Source: Desulfobacteraceae bacterium 4572_130
Lineage (GTDB): Bacteria > Desulfobacterota > Desulfobacteria > Desulfobacterales > Desulfobacteraceae
Direction: 5' to 3'
Assembly: GCA_002084425.1 (NCBI GenBank)
Contig: NBLN01000011.1
Location: forward strand, 62,001 to 126,000
Length of the DNA: 64,000 bases
This document shows positions 16,919 to 26,411 of the stretch, piece by piece; position 1 is the stretch's first letter; each line of letters begins with the position of its first letter. The notes under the pieces are model-generated. The model ran no database searches and was not told where the DNA came from. It saw nothing but the letters and a program-made list of their open reading frames with translations. A program made the translations under genes and the position numbers.

Positions 16919-16999
16919 TTTATATGAAAAAATTTATAACTACTTAATATTTTTTTATGTTTTATTGTGAGACAAACCCAAAAACTTTCTGCCTTATAT
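16919..16999 (+). repeat. Dispersed ~90-bp repeat family, copy 1 (degenerate)
   Basis: It shares ATATGAAA, ATTTATAACTACTTAATAT, TTTTTATGTTTTATTGTGAG and ACAAACCC with copies at 24860, 30051, 30142 and 57219 (inverted). The terminal CTGCCTTA is kept, but the GGCAG half of the end hairpin is lost. The rest of the 300-bp gap up to the dcw promoter (17000-17211) is AT-rich with no gene. Confidence 0.65.
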
Positions 17000-17211
17000 T
17001 AATAATTGCATTAGTTAAACCAATATTCTTATTATCTATAAAAGTCAAATAAAACCAAACTAGTATAGAAATTAATTATATTTTTATAGTTTTAATTTTT
17101 TTTCGATTTAATTAAATTTTATAGTTAATTTTTATAATCACTCCACAAAATTCCCTATCATATTCTTTCTTATTAAATAAGAATATCATTTTAATAAACA
17201 AAATATTTTTC

Positions 17212-17239
17212 TTGACTTAAATAGGAATCCTCGTAATAT
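17212..17239 (+). promoter_or_regulatory. Probable promoter of the dcw cluster
   Basis: A -35 box TTGACT (17212-17217), a 16-bp spacer and a -10 box TAATAT (17234-17239) lie 52 bp upstream of the mraZ start. Tandem TGGG boxes, which MraZ binds in E. coli, are not visible here, so autorepression by that motif is not supported. Confidence 0.6.
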
Positions 17240-17290
17240 TGTGTTTAATTTTGGAGTAAAGTAGATTAATTGCAAATTAGATATAATATT

Positions 17291-17665
17291 ATGTTTAAAT
17301 CAAGTTCATTTCATACAATTGATCCAAAGAGTCGAGTAATAATTCCATCAAGATTTCGAGCTCATATTAAGGCTTTTGGTAATGGGGTTATGATTTCAAA
17401 TATGGATGGTTGTCTCTATGCTTATGTACTTGATGAGTGGATGAAGATAGAAAAAAAAATACTATCAGCGAAAAGCAGATATATGCGTCAATTTAAAAGA
17501 TTTTTTCTTGGAAATGCTTGTGAATGTATGTGTGACAAACAAGATCGTATACTTATTCCTCAAAGTTTGAAATCCTATGCAGGGCTTGAAAAAAAAATTG
17601 TTCTTGTAGGTGTTCTAGATCATTTTGAAATATGGTCTCGAGAAAGATGGGATAATGAAAAGTAA
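17291..17665 (+). CDS. mraZ: MraZ transcriptional regulator of the dcw cluster
   Basis: This 124-aa protein contains two SpoVT-AbrB-like half-repeats: SSFHTIDPKSRVIIPSRFR near the N-terminus, and GNACECMCDKQDRILIPQSLK with GLEKKIVLVGVLDHFEIW in the second half. ATG 17291 was chosen because family members begin M-F-x-x-S-x-x-x-x-x-D-x-K; a TTG at 17270 would add seven residues. The nearest GGAG (17252) is far upstream, so initiation may be weak. MraZ is a DNA-binding ring that controls the division cluster, and it is the first gene here as usual. Confidence 0.92.
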   Translation: MFKSSSFHTIDPKSRVIIPSRFRAHIKAFGNGVMISNMDGCLYAYVLDEWMKIEKKILSAKSRYMRQFKRFFLGNACECMCDKQDRILIPQSLKSYAGLEKKIVLVGVLDHFEIWSRERWDNEK

Positions 17666-17709
17666 ACTGAAGTAGATTAGAAATTTTTAATAGGCCATGC
17701 TAGGTATTT

Positions 17710-18648
17710 ATGACATTTAAACATACTCCAGTTATGCTAGAGCAGACACAGGAATATTTAAATTTAAAACCAGGGGATATTTGTGTTGATTGTACTCTGG
17801 GTGGTTCAAGCCATGCAGCAGCAATTATTCAAAAAATACTACCCAAGGGTAAATTTATTGGCATTGACCAGGATATTGATGCTGTGAAAAACGCAAAAAA
17901 AGTTCTAGCACACTTTCCATTAGATGTTTTGATTTTTCATGATAATTTTTCTGCTCTGCCTTCTATATTAGAATCTTTAAAAATTACTGGGGTTAATGGG
18001 ATTTTTCTTGATTTAGGATTATCTCTTCACCAGTTAAAAAAAAGCAAAAGAGGGTTTAGTTTTCAAAAAAATGAACCTTTGGATATGCGTATGAATACAA
18101 ATTCTAGCATAACTGCACTAGATATTATAAATAATTATAGTGAAAATGAATTGGCAAATATTTTTTTTAAATATGGTGAAGAATCTATGTCTAGAAAAAT
18201 TGCTAGAAATATTATAAGAGCAAGAAAAAAAAATTTTATTAAAACCACAAAAAACTTTGTAGATATTGTTCAAAAAACAATACCTATTAAAATAGCTGTA
18301 AAACAAAAGATACATCCCGCAACAAGAGTGTTTCAAGCTTTAAGAATTGCTGTTAATAAAGAACTTTATCATCTTAGGAAATTTATGAAAAATGTGCCTG
18401 ATTTTCTTAATAAAGGTGGAAGATTATGTGTTATTTCATTTCATTCTCTGGAAGACAGAATTGTTAAACAAAGTATAAAATCCTTTGAACAAGGATGTAC
18501 ATGCCCTAGTGATTTTCCAAAATGTGTGTGCAAATTTCAGCCCAAGTTAAAATCAATTTTTAAAAAACCTTTAATACCTTTAAAAAAAGAAATTCAATTA
18601 AATCCAATGGCAAGAAGTGCAAAATTTAGAGTTGCCCAGCGAATTTAA
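17710..18648 (+). CDS. rsmH: 16S rRNA (cytosine-N4)-methyltransferase RsmH
   Basis: This 312-aa protein (also called MraW) begins TFKHTPVMLEQTQEYLNL. It contains the SAM-binding CVDCTLGGSSHAAAI, GIFLDLGLSLHQLKKSKRGFSF, HPATRVFQALRIAVN and SFHSLEDRIVK, all family hallmarks. It methylates N4 of C1402 in the 16S rRNA decoding centre. It is the second gene of the dcw cluster, 44 bp after mraZ and 17 bp before ftsL. Confidence 0.95.
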   Translation: MTFKHTPVMLEQTQEYLNLKPGDICVDCTLGGSSHAAAIIQKILPKGKFIGIDQDIDAVKNAKKVLAHFPLDVLIFHDNFSALPSILESLKITGVNGIFLDLGLSLHQLKKSKRGFSFQKNEPLDMRMNTNSSITALDIINNYSENELANIFFKYGEESMSRKIARNIIRARKKNFIKTTKNFVDIVQKTIPIKIAVKQKIHPATRVFQALRIAVNKELYHLRKFMKNVPDFLNKGGRLCVISFHSLEDRIVKQSIKSFEQGCTCPSDFPKCVCKFQPKLKSIFKKPLIPLKKEIQLNPMARSAKFRVAQRI

Positions 18649-18665
18649 CCCAAAAATGTAAACAG

Positions 18666-18977
18666 ATGGTTATGGGAAATAATAATAAAAAGAGAATTAA
18701 AAAAAAATCTAAGAAAAAAAATACTATAAAAATTTTTATTTTATTTTTTATTTTTATGGGTGAATTTTTTGTTTATGCAGGTATCAGGGTTGAATGTATG
18801 CATATAAAATATAAAATTTCAAAGGCAAAACAAATTCAAAAAAAGCTTGAGTCATATAAAAAAACATTGATTCTTGAAAAAGAAAGACTTGGTTCTCCTG
18901 AAAGAATACATAAAATAGCCACTACAAGACTTAACTTGTCTGTACCTAAACATAATCAGATAATTTATATGTATTAA
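18666..18977 (+). CDS. ftsL: Cell division protein FtsL
   Basis: This small protein of 103 aa has a very basic cytoplasmic N-terminus (KKRIKKKSKKKN), one membrane segment at about residues 22-42, and a periplasmic coiled coil ending with SPERIHKIATTRLNLSVP, which resembles the FtsL C-terminal helix. FtsL forms a trimer with FtsB and FtsQ that recruits FtsW and FtsI. Assignment rests on topology and its fixed place between rsmH and ftsI, since FtsL sequences diverge strongly. ATG 18672 is an alternative start. Confidence 0.82.
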   Translation: MVMGNNNKKRIKKKSKKKNTIKIFILFFIFMGEFFVYAGIRVECMHIKYKISKAKQIQKKLESYKKTLILEKERLGSPERIHKIATTRLNLSVPKHNQIIYMY

Positions 18978-18988
18978 AAAGAGGAATA

Positions 18989-20716
18989 ATGGCAGATAAA
19001 AAGAAAAAATCAATACAGGTTAGAATAATAATTGTTCAATTTTTTCTTTTTCTTTTTCTTTTTATACTTGGTGCAAGAGCTTTTCAAATTCAAATATTAA
19101 AAGCAGATTATCTTACAAAGATAGCAGAAACTGAATATACAGGACATATTGATATACAAGGAAAAAGAGGAGAGATATTTGACAGGAACATGAACCAGCT
19201 GGGTGTAACAATTGATACACTTTCTCTTGCAGCATCACCTGGAAAAATAATTGATTCTTTAAAAAATTTAAACAAAGTTTCAAAAATATTAAATATTAAT
19301 CAAAAAGATCTTGAACAAAAAATTAAAACTAAAAAAAAATTTGTATGGATTAAAAGAAGAGTTTCTCCTTATGAAGCTGATCAAATAAGACAACTTAAAA
19401 TAAAAGGTTTGTTTTTTAAAAATGATGTTATTCGTTTTTATCCTAATAGAAACCTTGCAGCTCAGATAATGGGATTTACAGGTATTGATAATACAGGGCT
19501 TGAAGGTCTTGAGTATCAGTACAATTCTCTCCTAGAGGGAGAAAGAAAAAAAATTAAAATAACAAAGGATGCAAAAGGAAGGCATCTTAACAGTGAAAAA
19601 ATATTAACCCAGCGTTATGCTGGTAATTCTTTAATTTTAACCATTGATAGAACAATTCAATATATTTCTGAAACTGCTTTAAAACAGGGAGTTGAAGATA
19701 ACAAAGCAACCTCTGGGATGGCTCTTGTTATGAAACCAGATACTGGTGAAATCATGGCAATTGCTCATTATCCTGAATTTAATCCTAATTCATTTTCTAA
19801 GTTTAACAAAGAAAGTTGGAGAAATAGAGCTGTAACAGATCCATTTGAACCAGGTTCTATTATGAAGGTTTTTGTTATAGCTAGTGCCTTGGAAAAACAA
19901 TACTGTACAAAAAATTCCATTTTTTTTTGTGAGAATGGAAAATACAAAGTTGGAAGATTTACAATTCATGATACCCATTCATATGGCTGGCTTGACCTAG
20001 GTGATATCGTAAAATTTTCTAGTAATATTGGTATTGTAAAAATAGCTGAAGTTACTGGAAAAAAAGTCATGCATAATTATTTATCTTTGTTTGGGTTTGG
20101 TGAACAGACAAATTTGGGCTGTCCTGCGGAAAGCTCTGGAATTCTTATGCCTTATAGTAATTGGTCAGATATTGACACAGGCTCCATTGCTTTTGGTCAA
20201 GGTATATCTGTCTCTGCAATACAACTTATTTCTGGAATATCTGCTATTGCAAATCAAGGAATTTTAATGAAACCATTGGTTATTAAAAAAATAATTTCAA
20301 GCCAGGGGCAAGTTAAAAAAACATTTAAGTCCAGGGCTGTAAGAAGAGTTGTATCAGCAAATACAGCAAAAAATATCAAGCAAATGATGCGTTTAGTTGT
20401 TGAAGATCAAGGCACAGGTATAAATGCTGCTATACAAGGATATTCTGTATGTGGAAAAACAGGAACAGCACAAAAAGTCAATAAATCTGGTAATGGATAT
20501 TCTCAAAAAGATTATCTTGCATTGTTTGTAGGGTTTGCACCTGAATCAAAACCAGAACTTGTAATTCTTGTTGTTATAGATGAACCACGAAAAAATCATT
20601 TTGGAGGAGTTGTTGCAGCTCCAGTCTTTAAAAAAATTATGACAGAATCATTTAATTATCTTAAGATCTCACCTGACATGAATCAGGACATAATTTTAGC
20701 TAAAATATCAGATTAA
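18989..20716 (+). CDS. ftsI: Penicillin-binding protein FtsI (septal transpeptidase)
   Basis: This 575-aa class B PBP has an N-terminal membrane anchor at about residues 12-28 and a dimerisation domain (GKRGEIFDRNMNQLGVT). The transpeptidase domain has all three motifs: SxxK as SIMK with Ser near residue 290, SSN near residue 344, and KTGT near residue 490. It crosslinks septal peptidoglycan with FtsW. The AGAGG site is 6 nt before ATG 18989. No PASTA repeats follow, which separates it from SpoVD/Pbp2x types. Confidence 0.94.
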   Translation: MADKKKKSIQVRIIIVQFFLFLFLFILGARAFQIQILKADYLTKIAETEYTGHIDIQGKRGEIFDRNMNQLGVTIDTLSLAASPGKIIDSLKNLNKVSKILNINQKDLEQKIKTKKKFVWIKRRVSPYEADQIRQLKIKGLFFKNDVIRFYPNRNLAAQIMGFTGIDNTGLEGLEYQYNSLLEGERKKIKITKDAKGRHLNSEKILTQRYAGNSLILTIDRTIQYISETALKQGVEDNKATSGMALVMKPDTGEIMAIAHYPEFNPNSFSKFNKESWRNRAVTDPFEPGSIMKVFVIASALEKQYCTKNSIFFCENGKYKVGRFTIHDTHSYGWLDLGDIVKFSSNIGIVKIAEVTGKKVMHNYLSLFGFGEQTNLGCPAESSGILMPYSNWSDIDTGSIAFGQGISVSAIQLISGISAIANQGILMKPLVIKKIISSQGQVKKTFKSRAVRRVVSANTAKNIKQMMRLVVEDQGTGINAAIQGYSVCGKTGTAQKVNKSGNGYSQKDYLALFVGFAPESKPELVILVVIDEPRKNHFGGVVAAPVFKKIMTESFNYLKISPDMNQDIILAKISD

Positions 20717-20728
20717 GGAATATAAAGT

Positions 20729-22285
20729 TTGAAATTTTCATATCTTTTAAAAGAATGTACGCCTTTGTGGGAAAGAACTTTTATTTCTGCTTCTGATTCT
20801 GAAAAAGATCCTGAAATATCTTCCATTCATTTTAGAGCGCAACAAGTAAAACCAGGTGGGCTTTTTATCGCTGTTAAGGGTTTTAAATCTGATGGTCATG
20901 ACTATATTGATGAAGCTCTTAAAAAAGGTGCTGTTGCAATTGTTGCAGAAAAAAGACTTGAGTTTCCCGAAATAAGAACAGTTCAAGTAAAAAATACTAG
21001 AAAAGCAATGGCATGTATTTCTTCTGTATTTTATCATAATCCCAGTGAGAAAATGATTTTAATTGGTGTAACAGGAACAAATGGAAAAACAACAATAACT
21101 TGGATTTTGGAAAGTATTCTTAATGCGGCAGGATATGTGCCAGGAGTGATTGGCACTATTAATTGGAGATATAAAGATCATATATTTGATAATTTAAATA
21201 CAACTCCAGAGTCTATGGAGTTACAAAAAATATTATTTCAGATGAAACAGGCTGGAGTAACTCATGTTATTTTAGAGGTTTCATCACATGGCATTGATCT
21301 TGGCAGAATAAATAATATTTCATTTGATATAGGGATTTTTACTAATTTAAGTCAGGATCATCTTGATTATCATAAAAATATGAAACAATATTTTCTATGT
21401 AAAAAAAGATTTTTTACAAAATACTTGGTAAAAGGCACAAAAAAATCATTTGCACGGGCTATAATTAATATAGATGATCAAAAAGGAAAACTTCTTCTAG
21501 GATCTGTTTTATCAAAAACTATAACAACCAGCACAAAAAATAATACAGCTGATATTAAAAGTTATGATGTTCAAGATGATATCCTGGGATTATCCGGAAG
21601 GATAAGAATTAAGGAAAAAAATTTTTCTTTTCAATCAGAACTTACAGGAAAGTTTAATCTTGAAAATATTCTTTCAGCAACAGGTGCTTGTCATGTACTT
21701 GGGATTTCCATTGAAAATATTAAAAAAGGAATAAAGAGATGCAAATCTATTCCCGGAAGGCTTGAACGAATAAAAAATATAAGTAATAAATTTATATTTG
21801 TAGATTATGCCCATACTCCAAATGCTTTGGAAGCAGTGTTAAAAACTTTAAAAAAAAGAGCTTTAGCAAGAATTATATTAATTTTTGGCTGCGGTGGAGA
21901 TAGAGATAGAGCTAAACGTTCAATAATGGGAAAAATTGCTTTTAAATATAGTGATATTGCAATTATTACCTCTGACAATCCAAGAACAGAAGATCCTAAT
22001 GTAATTATTAATGATATTTTAAAAGATTTAAAAGACTCACTAGCAAAATATAGAATTAAAAATTTTAAAAATGAATTTATAAAAAAAGGAATTTTTATTG
22101 AACCTGACAGGAAAAAAGCACTTAAAACTGCAATAAAAATTTCTTTGCCCAATGATATAGTTATAGCAGCAGGCAAGGGGCATGAAACTGAACAAATATT
22201 AAAAAATAATACAATTTATTTTGATGATAGAAAAGTACTTGAAAATGCTGTGGTTAATTATGAATTAGATACAGGAATAAAATAA
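20729..22285 (+). CDS. murE: UDP-MurNAc-tripeptide synthetase MurE
   Basis: This 518-aa Mur ligase has the ATP-binding loop GVTGTNGKTTITW near residue 112, then LEVSSHGIDLGRI, IDYAH-type VDYAHTPNA, GCGGDRDRAKR, and near the end SDNPRTEDP. The DNPR motif is the signature of meso-diaminopimelate-adding enzymes, so the peptidoglycan is probably DAP type. Translation starts at TTG 20729, with AAGGA 9-10 nt upstream. The stop codon overlaps the murF start in TAATG. Confidence 0.95.
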   Translation: MKFSYLLKECTPLWERTFISASDSEKDPEISSIHFRAQQVKPGGLFIAVKGFKSDGHDYIDEALKKGAVAIVAEKRLEFPEIRTVQVKNTRKAMACISSVFYHNPSEKMILIGVTGTNGKTTITWILESILNAAGYVPGVIGTINWRYKDHIFDNLNTTPESMELQKILFQMKQAGVTHVILEVSSHGIDLGRINNISFDIGIFTNLSQDHLDYHKNMKQYFLCKKRFFTKYLVKGTKKSFARAIINIDDQKGKLLLGSVLSKTITTSTKNNTADIKSYDVQDDILGLSGRIRIKEKNFSFQSELTGKFNLENILSATGACHVLGISIENIKKGIKRCKSIPGRLERIKNISNKFIFVDYAHTPNALEAVLKTLKKRALARIILIFGCGGDRDRAKRSIMGKIAFKYSDIAIITSDNPRTEDPNVIINDILKDLKDSLAKYRIKNFKNEFIKKGIFIEPDRKKALKTAIKISLPNDIVIAAGKGHETEQILKNNTIYFDDRKVLENAVVNYELDTGIK

Positions 22286-23748
22286 TGAATGAATTAATAC
22301 CTATTCCTTGGAAAATTATTGATATTACTAGGGCTTTAAATATTAAAACTTTCCCTGGCAAAATTAACTATAATTTTGTTTTTTCAGGGATTTCAATTGA
22401 TTCACGTTTTATTAAATCAAATGAGCTTTTTGTAGCATTAAAAGGAGAGATATTTGATGGTCATTCATTTGTTTATAATCTTGTTAAAAAAGGAATAAAA
22501 GGTTTTGTCCTAGAAAAAAAATTTTTAAAAAGTTTAACAAAAGATCAAAATATTTTTTTTAAAACAAATAATTGTATTTTGTTTTTTGTTGAAAATACTC
22601 TTAAAGCACTTGGCAGGCTTGCTAAATTTCAACGTATTCGTTCCAAAGTAAAAGTGGTTGCAATTACAGGTTCTAATGGAAAAACTTCTACCAAAGAAAT
22701 GGTGGGAAGAATCTTTGAAACCAAATTTAATACATTAGTTACAAAAGGAAATTTTAATAATGAAATTGGTTTGCCTCTTACACTTTTAAAACTTTCTAAT
22801 GAACATGAATGGGCAGTTGTTGAAATGGGTATGAATCATTTTGGAGAAATTGCAAGACTTTCTGATATTTCCATGCCTGACATTGGAATTATTACAAATA
22901 TTTGTAATGCTCACCTTAAAGGTCTTGGAAGTATTTTTGATGTTGCAAATGCAAAGGCAGAACTTGTTGAATTTATCCAGAACCAGGGCTCACTAATACT
23001 TAATTATTCTGATTCTCAAAAAAAAATTTTTATTAAAAAAGCAGAGAAAAACAAAAATATTAAAGATTTAATTTTTTTTGGTGTATCAGAAAATGCTCAT
23101 ATAAAAGCAAAAACTGTAAAAATTTATCAGGAGAAAATATATTTTAAACTTTTTATAGGAAAAAACAAATCAACTAAAAATAAACTAATTGATGTTTGTA
23201 TTAATACTCCAGGTTTATTTATGGTGGAAAATGGGCTTGCAGCAGCTGCCGCAGGTTTTCAAGCAGGAATTTCCCTTAATGATATTAAAAAAGGCTTGGA
23301 GGCATTTGTTCCTGTTCCAGGCAGAATAAATATTCTTAAAGAATTAAAATACATTAAAATTATTGATGATACATATAATGCTAACCCAGAATCTGTTGAA
23401 TCAGCTCTTAAAACTTTAAAAAATCTTTCAGGAAAAGATAATAGTATTGCTGTTTTAGGAGATATGCTTGAGCTTGGGAGTATGGCAAAATATTTTCATT
23501 ATCAAATAGGAAAAAAAGCTGGGGCTTTAGGTGTTTCAAGACTTTATGCCTATGGCGATATGGCAGAACATATAATTAATGGTGCTCTATATAAAGGACT
23601 TGATAAAGATAAGGTAATGATGGGTACTCAAAAAAAAATAGCAGATAATATTATGAAAAAAGTTAATTCTAGAACATGGGTCCTTGTTAAAGGTTCAAGG
23701 GGAATGAAAATGGAGGATATTATTTCTAGGTTAAAAGGACAGAATTAA
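22285..23748 (+). CDS. murF: UDP-MurNAc-pentapeptide synthetase MurF
   Basis: This 487-aa Mur ligase adds D-Ala-D-Ala to the UDP-MurNAc-tripeptide. It shows the ATP loop AITGSNGKTSTKEM, the substrate loop KGNFNNEIGLPLTLL, VVEMGMNHFGEI, the DDTYNANPESV signature and AVLGDMLELG. No ddl or alr gene is in the cluster, so the dipeptide is made elsewhere. It is translationally coupled to murE and mraY by TAATG overlaps. Confidence 0.95.
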   Translation: MNELIPIPWKIIDITRALNIKTFPGKINYNFVFSGISIDSRFIKSNELFVALKGEIFDGHSFVYNLVKKGIKGFVLEKKFLKSLTKDQNIFFKTNNCILFFVENTLKALGRLAKFQRIRSKVKVVAITGSNGKTSTKEMVGRIFETKFNTLVTKGNFNNEIGLPLTLLKLSNEHEWAVVEMGMNHFGEIARLSDISMPDIGIITNICNAHLKGLGSIFDVANAKAELVEFIQNQGSLILNYSDSQKKIFIKKAEKNKNIKDLIFFGVSENAHIKAKTVKIYQEKIYFKLFIGKNKSTKNKLIDVCINTPGLFMVENGLAAAAAGFQAGISLNDIKKGLEAFVPVPGRINILKELKYIKIIDDTYNANPESVESALKTLKNLSGKDNSIAVLGDMLELGSMAKYFHYQIGKKAGALGVSRLYAYGDMAEHIINGALYKGLDKDKVMMGTQKKIADNIMKKVNSRTWVLVKGSRGMKMEDIISRLKGQN

Positions 23749-24827
23749 TGCTATATCACTTACTTTATCCTTTATATACTGAGATATCATTTTTTAATAT
23801 ATTTCGTTATATTACGTTTAGAGCTATATATGCCAGTATTACAGCATTCCTTATATGTTTTATAATGGGGCCCTGGGTAATAAAAAGACTTTCAAAAATG
23901 CAGATAGGCCAATTTATCCAGGATGATGGCCCTATAACTCATCATATTAAAAAAGGAACTCCTACTATGGGAGGTATTCTTATCCTTTTTTCCTTGGTTA
24001 TTTCTATTTTTTTATGGACAGATCTTTTAAATCATTATGTATCTATCATCTTTGTTTGTATTTTATTATTTGGTTCTATTGGTTTTATTGATGATTATCT
24101 TACTCAAATAAAAAAAAATAACAAAGGTCTTAGTGCAAAAATAAAATTTTTAATTCAAATAATCGCTGGTTTGTGTATAAGCTCGCTTATATATATAGCC
24201 CCTGATTTTGATCCAGTACTTACTATTCCCTTTTTTAAAAACATAACTCTTGATCTAGGGATTGGGTATGTTCTGTTCTCAACCTTTGTTATTGTTGCTA
24301 CTTCAAATGCTGTAAACTTAACTGATGGTTTAGATGGTCTTGCTATAGGTCCTATAATAATAGCAGGAGTTGCATACATGTTTTTTGCCTATTTAGCAGG
24401 TCATATAACAATGGCTGATTATTTACAGATAAAATATATAGCCTCCTGTGGTGAAATTGCAATTGTATGTGCTGTTCTTGCAGGAGCAGGCATTGGTTTT
24501 TTATGGTTTAATGCTTATCCAGCACAAATTTTTATGGGGGATACTGGGTCTATTCCCCTAGGAGCAATTATTGGTACTATTGCAGTTATTACAAAACAGG
24601 AGATACTTTTAATTGGAGTTGGAGGTGTTTTTGTTCTAGAAACTTTATCTGTAATTATTCAGGTTGCTTATTATAAAATTACCAATGGAAAAAGAGCATT
24701 TCGCATGGCACCATTACATCATCATTTTGAACTTAAAGGATGGCATGAATCAAAGGTTATTATAAGGTTTTGGATTATTTCCATTGCTTTTGCGCTAATA
24801 TCATTAAGTACTTTAAAAATAAGATAA
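23748..24827 (+). CDS. mraY: Phospho-MurNAc-pentapeptide translocase MraY
   Basis: This 359-aa integral membrane enzyme has about ten hydrophobic segments. Hallmarks are GPITHHIKKGTPTMGGI, GFIDDYLTQIKKNNKGL, NAVNLTDGLDGLAIGP with the catalytic Asp region, and PLHHHFELKGWHE near the C-terminus. It transfers phospho-MurNAc-pentapeptide to undecaprenyl phosphate, giving lipid I at the inner membrane. A 180-bp gap holding a dispersed repeat copy separates it from murD, so the cluster may be interrupted here at transcript level. Confidence 0.95.
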   Translation: MLYHLLYPLYTEISFFNIFRYITFRAIYASITAFLICFIMGPWVIKRLSKMQIGQFIQDDGPITHHIKKGTPTMGGILILFSLVISIFLWTDLLNHYVSIIFVCILLFGSIGFIDDYLTQIKKNNKGLSAKIKFLIQIIAGLCISSLIYIAPDFDPVLTIPFFKNITLDLGIGYVLFSTFVIVATSNAVNLTDGLDGLAIGPIIIAGVAYMFFAYLAGHITMADYLQIKYIASCGEIAIVCAVLAGAGIGFLWFNAYPAQIFMGDTGSIPLGAIIGTIAVITKQEILLIGVGGVFVLETLSVIIQVAYYKITNGKRAFRMAPLHHHFELKGWHESKVIIRFWIISIAFALISLSTLKIR

Positions 24828-24859
24828 AAATAATTTTGTAATTTTTTTTTATCTAGCTA

Positions 24860-24970
24860 TTTCTATAAAAGAACTTATAATTACTTTAATATTTTTTTCA
24901 TGTTTCATTATACAAAAAATCAGGAAATAAAAATTAAACCTGCCTTTCTACTTTAAGGCAGTTATTTTTA
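24860..24970 (+). repeat. Dispersed ~90-bp repeat family, copy 2
   Basis: A diverged copy in the mraY-murD gap: ACTTATAATTACTTTAATAT, then CATGTTTCATTAT, AATCAGGAAATAAAAATTAA, and an end hairpin with CTGCC paired to GGCAG around a longer loop. The orientation is the same as copies 1, 3 and 4. Confidence 0.6.
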
Positions 24971-25006
24971 AATTGATATTTTTCAGGATTATATAAAATT
25001 AAAAAA

Positions 25007-26410
25007 ATGAAAGCTAAACAAAACAAATTTCCAAATACAGATTTAAAATCTCAAAAAAATAAATATATTCTTGTAGCAGGTCTTGGGAAATCAGGTTTTT
25101 CCATTGCTCAATTTTTAAATACCAGGGGTTTTAATGTTCTAGTAACAGATATTGATTCATCAAAAAAAAAAAAAGCACAACAACTTGAAAAACAAGGCAT
25201 TAAAACTGAAATTGGTTTTCATAAACTTGAGACATTTGAAAATGCTGAAAAAATAGTAACAAGTCCTGGAATACCATTAAATTTTAAATATTTTAAAAGA
25301 GCATTGGAAAAAAAAGTTCCAATAATTGGAGAGCTTGATTTAGTTGCTGAATATATAAAACAACCAATTATTGCAATAACTGGAACTAATGGGAAAACTA
25401 CTGTTACATGTATGATAACTGAAATGCTTAAAGCTTCAGGATTTAAGGTTTTTACAGGGGGGAATATTGGAATACCTCTTTTAGAATATTTTAATGAAAA
25501 AGAAAAAAAAGATATTATTGTTGCAGAAGTAAGCAGTTTTCAATTGGACACTGTTTTTAAATTTGCTCCTAAGGTAGCTTTACTTTTAAACATAACCAGG
25601 GATCATTTAGATAGATATACTGATTTAAAGGCATATGCAGGTTCAAAATGGAGTATATTTAAAAATCAAACTCATAAAGACACAGCCATTATTAATAATG
25701 ATATATATATGTGTGAAAAGGAAATCAGCAAATTAAAATCAAAATGTGTTTTTTTTGGTAAAAAAACAAAAAAAAATGGTTTTAAAGGCTGTATAATTGA
25801 ATCTGACAAAATTAGAATATATGACAAAACTTTTAATCAAGATAAAGAGGAAATTTTAGATATTTCCAATTTTCATCTTAAAGGAATGCATAACAGGGAA
25901 AATATTGCTGCATCATGCCTGGCTGTTCTTGCTGTGGGCGGGACTATAAAAGGAATAAAAAAAGGTTTAGAAAATTTTTCTGGGTTATCCCATAGAATAG
26001 AATATGTAAAAACAATTAATGGTGTTGAATATTATAATGATTCCAAGGCAACTAATCCAGATGCTGTATTAAGAGCATTGGAATCTTTTAAAGATAACAT
26101 CATTCTTATTATGGGAGGAAAAGAAAAAAATACAGATTTTTCTTATATTAGAGATATTGTTAAAAAAAAAGTTAAAAAAATAATTGTTATTGGAGAAGCA
26201 AAGCAAAAAATTGCAAAAAGCCTTTCCTTGGTCTGTGAAATATTCTTTGCAGATTCCATGAAACACGCAGTTAATAAGGCGTTTCAATTGGGAATTAAAA
26301 AAGACATAGTATTGCTGTCACCTGCTTGTGCAAGTTTTGATATGTATGAAAACTATGCACAAAGAGGGCACGATTTTGTTAAACATATCAAAGCTCTTAA
26401 GAGAAAATAG
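25007..26410 (+). CDS. murD: UDP-MurNAc-alanine--D-glutamate ligase MurD
   Basis: This 467-aa Mur ligase shows an N-terminal Rossmann loop (VAGLGKSGFSIAQFL), the ATP loop ITGTNGKTTVTCMI near residue 126, EVSSFQLDTV, NDSKATNPDAV and ILIMGGKEKNTDF. It adds D-glutamate to UDP-MurNAc-L-Ala in the cytoplasm. No clear ribosome binding site precedes ATG 25007. It follows a repeat-bearing gap and is nearly joined to ftsW. Confidence 0.94.
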   Translation: MKAKQNKFPNTDLKSQKNKYILVAGLGKSGFSIAQFLNTRGFNVLVTDIDSSKKKKAQQLEKQGIKTEIGFHKLETFENAEKIVTSPGIPLNFKYFKRALEKKVPIIGELDLVAEYIKQPIIAITGTNGKTTVTCMITEMLKASGFKVFTGGNIGIPLLEYFNEKEKKDIIVAEVSSFQLDTVFKFAPKVALLLNITRDHLDRYTDLKAYAGSKWSIFKNQTHKDTAIINNDIYMCEKEISKLKSKCVFFGKKTKKNGFKGCIIESDKIRIYDKTFNQDKEEILDISNFHLKGMHNRENIAASCLAVLAVGGTIKGIKKGLENFSGLSHRIEYVKTINGVEYYNDSKATNPDAVLRALESFKDNIILIMGGKEKNTDFSYIRDIVKKKVKKIIVIGEAKQKIAKSLSLVCEIFFADSMKHAVNKAFQLGIKKDIVLLSPACASFDMYENYAQRGHDFVKHIKALKRK

Positions 26411-26411
26411 T

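Noticed and set aside
17220-17290. MraZ-binding TGGG direct repeats upstream of mraZ
   Set aside because: No series of TGGG boxes at 10-bp spacing could be found in the gap.
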